The notes under the pieces are model-generated. The model saw only the letters and a program-made list of their open reading frames with translations, had not been told where the DNA came from and did no database searches. Positions 18,241 through 28,574 of a stretch of 64,000 bases of DNA are shown piece after piece. Source of the DNA: Prorocentrum cordatum (lineage: Eukaryota > Sar > Dinophyceae > Prorocentrales > Prorocentraceae); contig CAUYUJ010001737.1 of assembly GCA_963575745.1 (NCBI GenBank), positions 33,668 to 97,667 on the forward strand. The letters run 5' to 3'. Both the position numbers and the translations under genes were made by a program. The stretch's first letter is position 1. The number at the start of each line of letters is the position of its first letter.

Positions 18241-18947
18241 TTGCGTCTTTGCTGGGACCGTCTTGGCCACTGAGGCCAGGCCCAACGAAGTCTCAGGCGA
18301 ATCAGAGCCTCTTATACGTCACGCAAGGAGTCAACTCTTATTTCACATCAGCGAAGCTGTTGGAATAAAGAGAATCAAAAGCCAGCAATGACACAATCAA
18401 ACGCAAAGCACACAAATGATAATCGAAGAACAAATAAACAGCGAAGCTGTTAGAATATGCAAGAAGACAACATAAGAGATGAAACAATGTGCGACTTATC
18501 ACTGCGAATGATCAAAGAAGGTCTGTACAACCTGTGGGAGCACATCGCATATGCGCTCCGCCGCTTACAACTCCGTATCTGTGACCGTGGCACTTGGTGG
18601 CAGACACCAAGCCGCAAGATACACATCCTTGAAAGTGATGTCGGTCCGCGAGAAGATATACTTGTTACGCAGACCTATCTGTATCCACACGCCACAGGCA
18701 CTTCCGCGGCTACAAACACCCCCATCAAAGCCAGCTCTGATAAGGCAAGGAGTAAAACACTGAGATTCGAAATCACTGAGGTAAAAGAAATCGGCGTACA
18801 TATGGCCCTGACGGGCCAGATGGGTCAGTAAGTCAGCCCCCTGGTTCCATCCCCGAAAAGAATGAGAGAAGAAGTCACGGCCAGCCTCTGGAGGCCTCAC
18901 CGAGTAAGTATCCTGCATCTCGTCCACGTAGGGGACCACGTAAGTAC
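18241..18947 (-). mobile_element. LINE alpha4, 5'-truncated, with 14-bp target duplication
   Basis: A 707-bp copy of the LINE alpha 3' end, from the RNase H region to the 3' terminus (TTGCGTCTTTGCTGGGACC in plus orientation). It is flanked by the perfect 14-bp direct repeat CAACCAGGTTTTTG (18227-18240 and 18948-18961), which is HLE hairpin-loop sequence. 5' truncation plus target duplication is the signature of target-primed reverse transcription. Two ACAGCGAAGCTGTT mini-hairpins are retained. Confidence 0.9.
18565..18939 (-). pseudogene. RNase H fragment of LINE alpha4
   Basis: 124 codons nearly identical to residues 173-291 of the alpha RNase H ORF. It starts within the linker before SFRGWNQGADLLTH (one change, R to G, relative to alpha) and contains AGFDGGVCSRGSACGVW. 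It stops at TDTEL, where alpha continues with SAAERI. It lacks the QGDS motif, so it cannot be active. Confidence 0.8.
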
Positions 18948-19932
18948 CAACCAGGTTTTTGAGTTTGAGTCAGGGCGCGGACAGCTGTGACAGCTGAGCC
19001 CTAAGACTCCCAAACGGAGCACAGGGTAGCTAGAGAAGGCATCTCTTATCATCACACTGCCGACCTCGTAGGGCTCTTTCCTTGCCCAGCGCTCCTCAGA
19101 ACACGTGAAGGAAGCTTAAGCGAGAGCCAAAAAACTCTAAAACATCTGTCGCATACAAATAGTTTTGCGGACCTAGCTCGAGCAGCAGACTCTGTGCAGA
19201 GCTCTAGATGCTTCAGCCCAACGCCCTTGATGATTATGTATCGGTTTCTGTGCGTACCAGCTCTGAAGCTGTGCTACAGCTAGAGTTCAGAATACCGACA
19301 GCGCCTCTAAAGAGAACTTGAGAAATACGAAGACTGTTGTGGACCTAGCTCGAGTAGCAGAACGAGTTCAGGCCTCTTGATGCAACAGACGAACGCGCCT
19401 GGTGATACTGAATCGGTTTATGTGCGCACCAGCTCGCTAGCTCACCTAGAGCTCGAGTTAAGTATAGAAGACCGACAGCGCCTGTAAAGAGAACTTGAGA
19501 AACACGAATAGTGTCGTGGACCTACCTCGAGTAGCAGACCGAGCTCAGGCCTCTTGATGCAAGAGACGAACGCGCCTGGTGATACTGAATCGGTTTATGT
19601 GTGTACCAGCTCTGTAGCTTCTCTGAATCTTGAGTTGAGTACAGAAAACCCCCATCACTGGTGAAAATGACTCCAAGAATACAAGAGTTTTACGGACCTA
19701 GCTCAAATAGCAGACCGAGTTCAGACCTCTGGATGCAACAGACGAACGCGCCTGATGATTCTGAATCGGTTTCTGTAAACTTCAGCTCTGTAGCTGTCCG
19801 AAATCCGAGTTAAGTACTGAAAACCGTGAACGCGTGTCAAGATGACTCACACAGTCGGTTCCGCCAAGTGTTTTGATAGTAATACTGCACCTACGGACCT
19901 GAGAATTTGACTGGCAGACGCGGCATAACCCA

Positions 19933-21316
19933 CTGGGCGCCGGCGGTAAACCGTCAACCTTTCTTACCGCCGGGGGACTCGTAGAGCTTCCTGACCATAT
20001 ATTATGTCTAAAGAATAAGCACATAACGAATAGTTTTCTCAGCCCGAGCGCTGATAGCAGACTGATCTCAGGCGTCTAGTGATATCCCATTGCTGTGCTG
20101 AACAGTTCTATAGCTCATCTGCAGCGTGTAGAAAATACCATGAGGGAGAAAATAGCAGAGTACGAATGCGTGTTTGGCGTCTGCGCTCACAACAGACCCA
20201 AACCAAGCGTCTAGATGCTTCGCGCCTCATGATGTCCTTCTGATTTTGTCGGCCGAACAGCTCTCGAGCTGCTCTGCATTGTCGGACGAATACGAATAGT
20301 TTTGTGAACCTAGCTCAGCAGACAGAGTTCAGACCTCTCGATGCAACAGACGAACGCCCCCAATGCTTGTGCATCAGTTTCTGTGCGCACAGCTCTGTAG
20401 CTCTCCTGCAGCCCGAATTCAATACAGACAATGGACAACATCTGTCAAGATGACTCGAAGAATACAAATAATTTTGCGGACCTAGCCCGAGTAGCAGACC
20501 CAGTTCAGACCTCTGGATGCAACAGACGAATGGGCCTGATGATTCTCAATCAGTTTCTCTGCGTATGCTCTGTAGCTCTCCTACACCCCGAGTTACGTGC
20601 AAAAACGGACAGCACCTCTCAAGATGACTCGAACGATACGAATAGTTTCGCGGACCTAGCTCGAATAGCAGACCGAGTTCAGATCTTTGGATGCAACAGA
20701 CGAACGCGCCTGATTATTCTCCATCGGTTTCTGTGCGCATCAGCTCTCTAGCTCCCCTAGAGCTCGAATTAAGTACAGAAAACCGATAATCCCTATCGAG
20801 ATGACCGAGCAAAACGAATAGTTTTGCGGACGAGCTCGAGTAGCAGACCGATTTCCGACCTCGGCATGCGACAGGCGGACGCGCCTGATGTCTGGGAATC
20901 GTTTTCTGCAAATACCAGCCCTGTACCTCCCCTACAGCCCGACCTCTGGATGCAACAGACGAACGCGCCTGATGATTTTGAATCATCAGCTCTGTAGCTC
21001 TCCAACAGCTCGAGTTAAGTACAAAAAACCGACAACACCTGTCAAGATGATTTGAAACGGCCGATCCCGCCGCAACGCTTTTCGGCAGCAAAAGGTACCC
21101 GATCGGGCGGAGATCAAGACGGCGAGCGGGAATAAGATCGAATATGGTCAAAAAAAATACTAGAACTCTAACGAAAGGTTGAATTTCGAGAACGAGATGT
21201 TCAACCGAGCAAAAGTCAGCAAAAGGTCCGTCGATATTTTTCTTGCCAACTAGATCCCGCGACCCGCAATTACTCTTAAGCTTCCAGCAACTAGCTCAGG
21301 GAAGCTCTACGAGTTA
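19933..21316 (-). mobile_element. Type B HLE, complete, cleanly inserted
   Basis: Head at 19933, tail ending GAAGCTCTACGAGTTA at 21316 (1,384 bp). Host flanks ATAACCCA and CTAGAGGTGCG restore the common type C/D sequence ATAACCCACTACAGGTGCG, so there is no duplication. Inside are about five 178-bp units, then the type B 5' region (AACGGCCGATCCCGCC, TACCCGATCG, GCGAGCGGGAATAAGATCG). Confidence 0.85.
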
Positions 21317-21348
21317 CTAGAGGTGCGAAAAAATCTGGTTTCTCAAAA

Positions 21349-21584
21349 CTGGCGCCGGCGGTGAACCGTCAACCTGGTCACCGCCGGGAACCTCGTAGAG
21401 CTCTTTGCACGCGTAAGAGTGCTTAGATTCAAAGCAGACAGCTTATTGGAGCATTTCTAGAAAAACGTAGAATTTTGGTTGTCAACTTCATGCCAGTTGC
21501 TCCAAATTTTCCGATAATAAAACTACAAATCTTAGATTCCAATTCTCGGTGTACAAATCTGCTTTCTCAAAATGAATTGTCAAA
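21349..21584 (-). mobile_element. Type A HLE head and half body
   Basis: Head CTGGCGCCGGCGGTGAA with an intact GGTGA/TCACC stem and CCTCGTAGAGCTC. The body reaches AATTGTCAAA at 21584, where a type D head (lacking its first C) begins. No tail found. Confidence 0.7.
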
Positions 21585-23473
21585 TGGGCGCCGGCGGTAA
21601 ACCGTCAACCTGGTTACCGCCGGGGACATCGAAGAGCTCTGTTCTTGCCAAGCTCCTCGGAACACGAGAAGCAAGCTTGAGCGAGAGCCACAAAACTCTA
21701 AAAAATCGATCGCATACAAATAGTTTTGCGGATTTAGCTCGCGAAGCAGACTCTGTTCAGAGCTCTAGATGCTTGAGCCAAACGCCCTTGATGATTATGT
21801 ATCGTTTCCTCTGCGTACCAGCTCTGTAGCTGTGCTAGAGCTAGAGTTAAGTGCAGAATACCGACAGCGCCTCTAAATAGAACTTGAGAAATACGAATAG
21901 TGTTGTGGACCTACCTCGAGTAGCAGAACGAGTTCAGGCCTCTCGATGCAACAGACACACGCGCCTGGTGATACTGAATCGGTTTATGTGCGTACCAGCT
22001 CTGTAGCTCCTTTGAATCTTCAGTTGAGTACAGAAAACCGACATCACTGGTCAAGATGGCTCGAATAACAGAAATAGTTTGACTGACGGACATAGCTCGA
22101 GTAGCAGACCGAGTTCAGGCCTCTGGATGCAACAGACGAACACGCCTGATGATTTTGAATCGGTGGCTGTAAGTACTGGGCGCCGGCGGTAAACCGTCAA
22201 CCTTTCTTACCGCCGGGGGACTCGTAGAGATTCCTGACCATATATTATGTCTAAAGAATAAGCAGATAACGAATAGTTTTCCTGCGGGAGCGCTGATAGC
22301 AGACTGATCTCAGGCGTCTAGTGATATCCCATTGGTGCTGAGCAGTTCTATAGCTCATCTGCAGCGTCTAGAAAATACCATTCGGAAGAAATAGCGTCAA
22401 GATGACTCGAAGAAGAGAAATAGTTTTCCGGACCTAGCCAGAGTAGCAGACCCAGTTCAGACCTCTAGATACAAGAGACGAACGAGCCTGATGATTCCAA
22501 ATCAGTTCATTTGCGTATGAGCTCTCTAGCTCTCCTACAGCCCGAGTTAGTGCGAAAAAACGGACAGCACCTCTCAAGATGACTCGAACGATACGAATAG
22601 CTTCGCGGACCTAGCTCGAGTAGTAGACCGAGTTCAGATCTCTGGATGCAACAGACGAACGCGCCTGATTATGCTTCACTCGTTTCTGTGCGCATCAGCT
22701 CTGTAGCTTCCCTAGAACTCGATAAAAGTACAGAAAACCGACAGTCCCTGTAGAGATGACTCGAGCAATACGAACAGTTTTGCGGACCTAGCTCGAGTAG
22801 CAGACCGATTTCAGACCTCTGCATGCGACAGGCGAACGCGCCTGATGTCTCCGAATAGATGTCTGTATATACCAGCCCTGTAGCCATGCTACAGCACGAG
22901 TGAATTACAGAAAACCGACAGCACCTCTCAAGATAACTCTATCAATACGAATAGTTTCGCAGACCCAGGTCGAGCAGCAGACCGAGTTCAGACCTCTGGA
23001 TGCAACAGACGAGCGCGCCTGAAGATTCTGAATCGGTTTCTCTAAGTATGAGCTGTAGCTGTCCTACAGCTCGAGTAATATGACTCGAAACGGCGAATCC
23101 CGCCGCAACGCTTTTCGGCAGCAAAAGGTACCCGATCGAGCTGAGATTAAGACAGCCAGCGGGGATAGGATCGAATATGGTCAGAAAAGATACTAGAGCT
23201 CAAACGAATTGTTGAATTTCGAGAAACAAAATTTTCAATCGACCAAAAGTCAGCAAAAGGTCAGTCGCGATTTTTCTTGCCAACTAGCTCTCCAGCGCCC
23301 CGGAATTACTCTTAAGCTTCCAGCAACTAGCTAAGGGAAGCTCTACGAGTTATCAGCTCTATAGTTCTTCGAAATCTCGAGTTAAGTACAGAAAACCGCA
23401 GACGCGTGTCAAAATGCCGTTACATGCAAGAGGTTTCCAGCAAGGCTGGGAGTCCCTTGCTTACTGAAGGAGA
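21585..23473 (-). mobile_element. Type D HLE interrupted by a type B HLE
   Basis: Head TGGGCGCCGGCGGTAAA with intact stem, then TTGCCAAGCTCCTCGG and 178-bp units. It is interrupted at GTAAGTA by 22176-23352 and resumes with TCAGCTCTATAG. From about 23415 to 23473 the sequence (GCAAGAGGTTTCCAGCAAGG) matches nothing else in the window. Confidence 0.65.
22176..23352 (-). mobile_element. Type B HLE, complete, inserted at an A/T target
   Basis: Head at 22176, tail ending GAGTTA at 23352 (1,177 bp). GTAAGTA before and TCAGCTCTATAG after rejoin to the normal 178-bp unit GTAAGTATCAGCTCTGTAG. There is no target duplication. Confidence 0.85.
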
Positions 23474-25092
23474 CGGGCACCGGCGGTGAACCGTCAACCT
23501 GGTCTGCGGTGTTTGCGCTGGCCGATTCGAGCTCCCAAGGGAGCAGGCCAGGACACAGAGAACCTAAACAGCGAAGCTGCAAATATTAAAGCAGAGATGC
23601 ATCAAACAGCGAAGCTGCACAGAAATGCACAAGACTGCAAGTACACGAGAAAACAGCTAACAAAATAATGAGTGAAGCAATGCAGGCCATAGATATGGAA
23701 GCAAACCTAGAAGCAGTGAGAGACCATACAGTAACCACTGGTTTATACAGCGATTACCGTCTCAACACCACTGAGACAAACACGAAACTAAGAGAACTAA
23801 AATAGCGAGTGCGCTTCAGAGCAATGCGAGACCATGCAGTAACCACATATAGCGATTACCGTCTCAGCACACTGGAAGACCATGCACGTGAAACACAACG
23901 TCGAAATGTTGACTAGATAACGAATTAAACGCGCAACATACAGAGTGAGCCAAGACACCCACCACTACTTAGAGCGAATGCGGGCTCTTATCCGAACAAA
24001 GTGAAGATCAGGCGAAGCTCATATTCAACACACGTGCATGCACGACAACACACACAGGCATGAATAAAGGCAACGCAAAGACAAATCACAATAGTTCTAA
24101 GTAGAAGTATGTGGAAATCAAGTGCAATGAGTTCTGAACTTCACTCGAGGCGACGTATGACCTCAATATCAAAGACCTCAATATCAAGTACAATGAATTC
24201 TGAACTTCACTCGATGCGAAATATGAAATCGGATGCCCAAAGACCTCAATATCAAGATACTCCGATGTCACAAAAATGTCAAAGTACTGAAGAAACTCGA
24301 ACTGCAACTAGAGTCAAAACTAGATACGTGTGCTGAGAGCAACTCGCACTAGATAACAAGTGCGGCAAGCACAATCTCAAGCGGCCTGGAAGTACAAGCA
24401 GACAATGCAACAAGTACAAAACAAGCGGCCTGGAAGTACAAGATAACAAATGCAACGAGTACGATCAAAGCAAGCGGCCTATGCACCTGCTCCAATAGGA
24501 GCTGTCTCACTTGACACAACAGAGAACCTGGCACCTATCGTCTGTAGGCCCACGGAGAGGAGGTCGTCGCAGCCGACGAAGTACCCGAAGATATGGGACG
24601 GCCCGTACACGAGATGCACAGTGGAGTACGATACGTGTGCGCACAGAAAACCTGTCCGCACAATGCGGCTCGAGGAGGCCACCGACGGGCCAGGTCGCCG
24701 CTGAGCTCCCAGAGGAGGGACAGAAGCAACCTGGTCACCGCCGGGAACCTCGTAGAGCTCCTTCCATGCGTGAGAGTGCTCAGAGTTGAAGGCGAGAGCT
24801 CCAGGAGGCATTTCTCATGAAAATTTATTTTTTTCATGTCGACATAAAGTTGGTTCCTCCAAATGTTTTGATAGTAAGAGTGCGCCTACAGAGCTCATAT
24901 CAAGACGCAGAGGCCCTGACAGTCGTCTACAGGTGCGAAGAATCAGGTTTCGCAAAATCAAGTGTCAAATATCTTTCAAATCTTAGCAAAACCGACCCAA
25001 AGTTACCACATCTTCTTTTCTGGCCGGATCGACACACTAGCTCTACCCCGGGCCGGAATTCCTCTAGCTCACGAGTGCCCAGATCCGCGCGA
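23474..25092 (-). mobile_element. Type A HLE split by a 1.2-kb retroelement in its hairpin
   Basis: The left hairpin arm (CACCGGCGGTGAACC) is at 23479 and the right arm (CTGGTCACCGCCGGGAACC) at 24731. Between them is a retroelement with a 10-bp duplication. Beyond 24737 the body is standard type A. The tail block begins at CTAGCTCTACCCCGGGCC and is cut short by the head at 25093. Confidence 0.8.
23505..24726 (-). mobile_element. Retroelement epsilon with 10-bp target duplication
   Basis: 1,222 bp flanked by CAACCTGGTC (23495-23504 and 24727-24736). The 3' end has a long stem (CTGGCC, GAGCTCCC with GGGAGC, GGCCAG) and two ACAGCGAAGCTGC mini-hairpins. The interior has several short tandem duplications: GAGACCATACAGTAACCAC (23719 and 23828), a unit of about 60 bp with GAATTCTGAACTTCACTCG (24128-24260), and CAAGCGGCCTGGAAGTACAA (24378 and 24423). 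I found no convincing ORF, so it may be a non-autonomous or heavily 5'-truncated LINE. Confidence 0.75.
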
Positions 25093-25824
25093 TGGCGCCG
25101 GCGGTGAACCGTCAACCTGGTCACCGCCGGGAACCTCGTAGAGCTCCTTTCACGTATAAAGTGCTCAGAGTCGAAAGACAGAGCTTCTCGAGGCATTTCT
25201 CGAAAAATTGAAACTATTTTTTTTTATGTCGAAAAGAAGTTGGTTCCTCCAAGTGCTTCGATAGTAAAAGTCTGCCTAGAGAGCTCATATTAAGACTGGC
25301 ACCGGCGGTGAACCGTCAACCTGGTCACCGCCGGGAACCTCGTAGAGCTCCTTCCACGCGCGAGAGTGCTCGGACTCGAAGGAGAGAGCTTCTGGAGGCA
25401 TTTCACAAAAGAACGAACATTCATTTTTTTCGTGTCGACATAGAGTTGGTTTCGCAAAGTGTTTTGATAGTAAAAGTGCGCCTACAAAGCTCATATTAAG
25501 ACGCAGAGGCCCTCACAATCGTCAACAGGTGCGAAAAATCTGGTTTCTCAAAATGAATTGTCAAATATCTTTCAAATCTTAGCACAACAGACCCAAAGTT
25601 GTCACATCTTCTTTTCTGGCCGGATCGACCAACTAGCTCCACCCCGCGCGGGAATTCCTCTAGCTCATCGAGAACGAAGAGCTCTACGAGGTATGCAGAG
25701 ACCCTCATAGTCGTCCACAGGTGCGAAAAAACTGGTTTCTCAAAACGAAATGTCAAATATCTTTCAAATCTTAGCAAAACCGACCAAAAGTTACCACATC
25801 TTCTTTTCTCACCAGGTCGACCAA
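25093..25824 (-). mobile_element. Type A HLE containing a second type A HLE
   Basis: Head TGGCGCCGGCGGTGAACC at 25093 (first C missing). It is interrupted at CATATTAAGA by 25296-25693 and resumes with TGCAGAGACCCTCATAG. It ends at GTCGACCAA, where the type E head at 25825 occupies the self-target site. Confidence 0.75.
25296..25693 (-). mobile_element. Type A HLE, complete reference copy
   Basis: 398 bp from CTGGCACCGGCGGTGAA to GAGCTCTACGAGGTA. Order on the plus strand: hairpin, CCTCGTAGAGCTCC, body with GTTGGTTTCGCAAAGTGTTT, CAACAGGTGCGAAAAATCTG and GTCGACCAACTAGCTCC, then the CATCG block, then the tail. Flanks TTAAGA and TGCAGAG rejoin without duplication. Confidence 0.85.
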
Positions 25825-26436
25825 CTGGGATCCGGCGGCAAACCGTCAACCAGGTAACCGCCGGGAGCCTCGCGGAGCTCAATTATCGCGCGGCGCTGCT
25901 TAAAGCACACGAAAAAACTTTTACAAGCGTGCACAAAAAAAGCTTGAAAAATATGTTTTCATTTTCATGTTGCATCTTCGTTCCTAGCTCGAGTGCCAGA
26001 CCGAGTTCAGACCTCTGGATGCGAGAACAGAACGCGCCGGTTGATATTGGATCGGTTTATATGCATACCAGCTCTGTAGCTCTTCTAAACCTTGAGTTAA
26101 GGGAAACCGCCAGCACCTGTCAAGATCACTCTATAATACGAACAGTTTCGCAGATCTTGCTCGAGTAGCGAACCGAGTTCAGACCTGTCGATGGAGCCGA
26201 CGCGCCTGATGATTCGAAATCAGTTTCTGTAAGTATCAGCTCTGTAGCTCTCCCAAATCTCGAGTTAAGTGCAGAAAACCGTGAACGCGTGTCAAGATGA
26301 CTCGGAACACAGTCGGTTCCAGCAAGTGTTTTGATAGTAATAGCGCAGCTACGGACCTGAGAATTTAACTCGCAGACGCGGCATAACCCACTACAGGTGG
26401 GAAAAATTACCCGCTCTCGAAACGATTTTTTTTTAA
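25825..26436 (-). mobile_element. Type E HLE, head and body
   Basis: Head CTGGGATCCGGCGGCAAACC. The stem is weaker (GGCGGCAA opposite GTAACCGCC). The body (CTCAATTATCGCGCGGCGCT, GCACACGAAAAAAC) is shared only with the copy at 45033. It then has 178-bp-type units and the common right half. It runs into the type C head near 26437. Confidence 0.6.
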
Positions 26437-26719
26437 CTCGGAAACGGCAGCAAGCCGTCAACCTGGTAACCGCCGGGAACCTCGTAGAGCTCTTTTCTTG
26501 CACGGCGATCCTCGGAACACATGGAGAAAGCTTCTGGGGCAAAATACGAAAAACTCGAAAATCACGTTTTCCTGTTTTTATCCAACGTCGGTTCCTCCAA
26601 GTGTTTTGATAGTAATCCTGCACCTATGGGACTAAGAATTTCACTGGCTGACGCGACATAACCCACTACAGGTGCGAAAAAGCTGCTTTTTCAAAATTAA
26701 CTGTCAAATATATTTCAAA

Positions 26720-26954
26720 CTTGGTAGCGTCCAAAACCCGGAGAGCAAAGAGAGCACACATCGGAAAGCTTTCCTGGCGGGCCCCCGGACGCTCTCGCGA
26801 AGCGATTCTGGGGCTCTGGGGCGCCCCCCTGCTGCGCTTCTGGAGACCTGCCCGAATCCATGCGTGCCTGCACAGCGCAGGCACGCGTGGACGCGTTTCC
26901 GAATCGCTCCCGGACCCGCTGCGAAGTTTTACAAGTTGCTGCGGGGATTCTGGA
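26720..26954. mobile_element. GC-rich palindromic element, left part
   Basis: Begins CTTGGTAGCGTCCAAAACCC and contains GGAGAGCAAAGAG and an imperfect palindrome around GTGCCTGCACAGCGCAGGCAC. The right part is probably 29357-29434 (ACCGTCCGGCTTCTAATC to GAGCTCTCCGGGA), beyond the HLE inserted at TCTGGA. No credible ORF; GC content is well above that of its surroundings. Confidence 0.6.
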
Positions 26955-26983
26955 CTGGCGCCGGCGGTGAACCTCAACCTGGT

Positions 26984-28291
26984 CTTTTTTTGCGTCTTTG
27001 CTGGGACCATCTTGGCCCTGAGGCCAGGTCCAACAAAGTATCAGGCGAAGCGAAGTCTCTCAAAGAAGTTCGGCACAGCCTGTGGGAGCACATCACATAG
27101 AAGACTCCAAAGTGTTCACCCTCGAGCAGTTGCGAAACTGATGAGGCGGAAGTAAAATTAAACCCTACAGCAGTGAGAACACTGAAGAGGCAAGACTAAG
27201 ACTACGACAAGAGAGCCAGGAGACCTGGCCAAGGACTGAACATGCACACACTGAATTGTTAGAGCTCAATGAGAGATAAAGTGAGGAAAACAAGAACAAA
27301 TGAGATACAAGCATTACAGCCTTCGCTGCACTGAATAAAGATGCACTGAATGACCACACGAGGCAATCTCAATAACAAACAAAAAGACCACGCGAGGCGA
27401 TCTCAATCATTAACGCATGACCACACGAGGCAAACACAATCTGAAAGACTATGCACTGAATAAGGATGCACTGAATGAATTATTAGAGCACAAACAAAAG
27501 AGACTATGCAATCACAATCAACAGTCCAATACAATAAGTTCGGAATGAAAGGAAGCACTCGAAGAATACGAACATCTACCACAGAGGCCAAACCTGAGAT
27601 TTACACCTTCGTTCAAAGTGTCCGTCAACGTCCTACCGAACCTACACACTTCGTCAAACACGATGTTGGCGCCTTTAGAGCTCTTGGCAGGCTTGGCGCT
27701 GCTATGATATCGTTGGCCTTTGCCTCTGCCTTTGCGGTGCCCTCGTACATCCCCTTTTCCATCAGAACGCTTGGAATCCGAAGGAACAGCTTGGAACTCC
27801 TCCTCCGACTGACGCACTGTCTTGGAGACGTCCATCCGGACACGGACAAACGCATCAGAACCAGGATTCGATATCTCATTGAGCGTGACGGGACGATTCA
27901 GACACCCCTGGGACGCTCCTGACAAGGCGTGGCTATCAGGATCAGCCTGCACGTTCGGAGAAAACTCCGCTCTGGAAGGGTGCCTCCAGCTCCTCCAGCA
28001 CCATTTTATCTGGCACCCTAACCTCAGATCGATTCACTCGCGCGCAAGTTGTTGCACTACCAGCTGAAGAGACTCGCACTCCAACCTCCGCATCTTGTTC
28101 TGCTGAAGAAACTTGCAACCCAACATCTGCTGAAGAAACTTGCATTCCAACGTCTGTTGAAGCACTCCCAGAAACGTGCATTCCAACATCTGCTGACGAA
28201 ACATGCATGCCAACATCTTGTTCTGCTGAAGACACTTGCAATCCAACATCTGCTGAAGAAACTTGCATTCCAACGCCTGTTGAAGCACTCC
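26984..28291 (-). mobile_element. LINE gamma, 5'-truncated
   Basis: The 3' end (TTTTTTTGCGTCTTTGCTGG in plus orientation, GGCCCTGAGGCC stem) matches LINE alpha, but the interior differs. From 27150 to 27500 it is A-rich, with loosely repeated GACCACACGAGGCAA blocks. From 27518 to 28291 it has coding character with tandem peptide repeats. RT and RNase H are absent. Confidence 0.65.
27518..28291 (-). pseudogene. LINE gamma repeat-rich coding region
   Basis: Two overlapping frames (about 27942-28291 and 27518-27952) that look like one ORF split by a frameshift near 27950. The upstream part is tandem 27-bp (9-residue) repeats, DVGMQVSSA and DVGLQVSSA with EQ or GSAST inserts. It is followed by NRSEVRVPDK and LEELEAPFQSGVFSERAG. 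The downstream part is charged (GKGDVRGHRKGRGKGQRY). LINE beta has a different repeat-rich spacer between RT and RNase H, and this may be the equivalent. No catalytic motif. Confidence 0.5.
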
Positions 28292-28574
28292 GTTCACGCG
28301 TGAGGGAGCTCAGAGTAGAAAGAGAGAGCTTCTGGAGGCATTTCTCGAAAAATTGAAGAATCATTTTTTTCATGTCGAAATAAAGTTGGTTCCTCCAAGT
28401 GTTTTGGTAGTAAGAGTGCGCCTAGAGAGCTCATATCAAGACGCAGAGAGGCTCTGATAACCTTCTACAGGTGCGAAAAATCTGGTTTCTCAAAATAAAT
28501 GGTCAAATATCTTTAAAATATTCGCAAAACCACCCAAAAGTTGTCACTTTGTCCTTTCTGGTCGGGTCGACCAA

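Larger units (their letters stand above)
18206..21348 (-). mobile_element. Type D HLE with LINE alpha4 and a nested type B HLE
   Basis: Head at 18206 (CTGAAACCGGCGGTAAA), directly after the tail of the previous element. The loop carries the LINE fragment 18241-18947. After the duplicated target comes about 100 bp without recognisable origin (18962-19065), then GACCTCGTAGGGCTC and type D body with 178-bp units. A type B element (19933-21316) interrupts at ATAACCCA/CTA, and body resumes at 21317 until the next head at 21349. Confidence 0.65.

Noticed and set aside
24479-24837. ORFs of about 100 codons at the right end of retroelement epsilon
   Set aside because: They run across the retroelement-HLE junction into hairpin and body sequence on both strands, so they are not genes.
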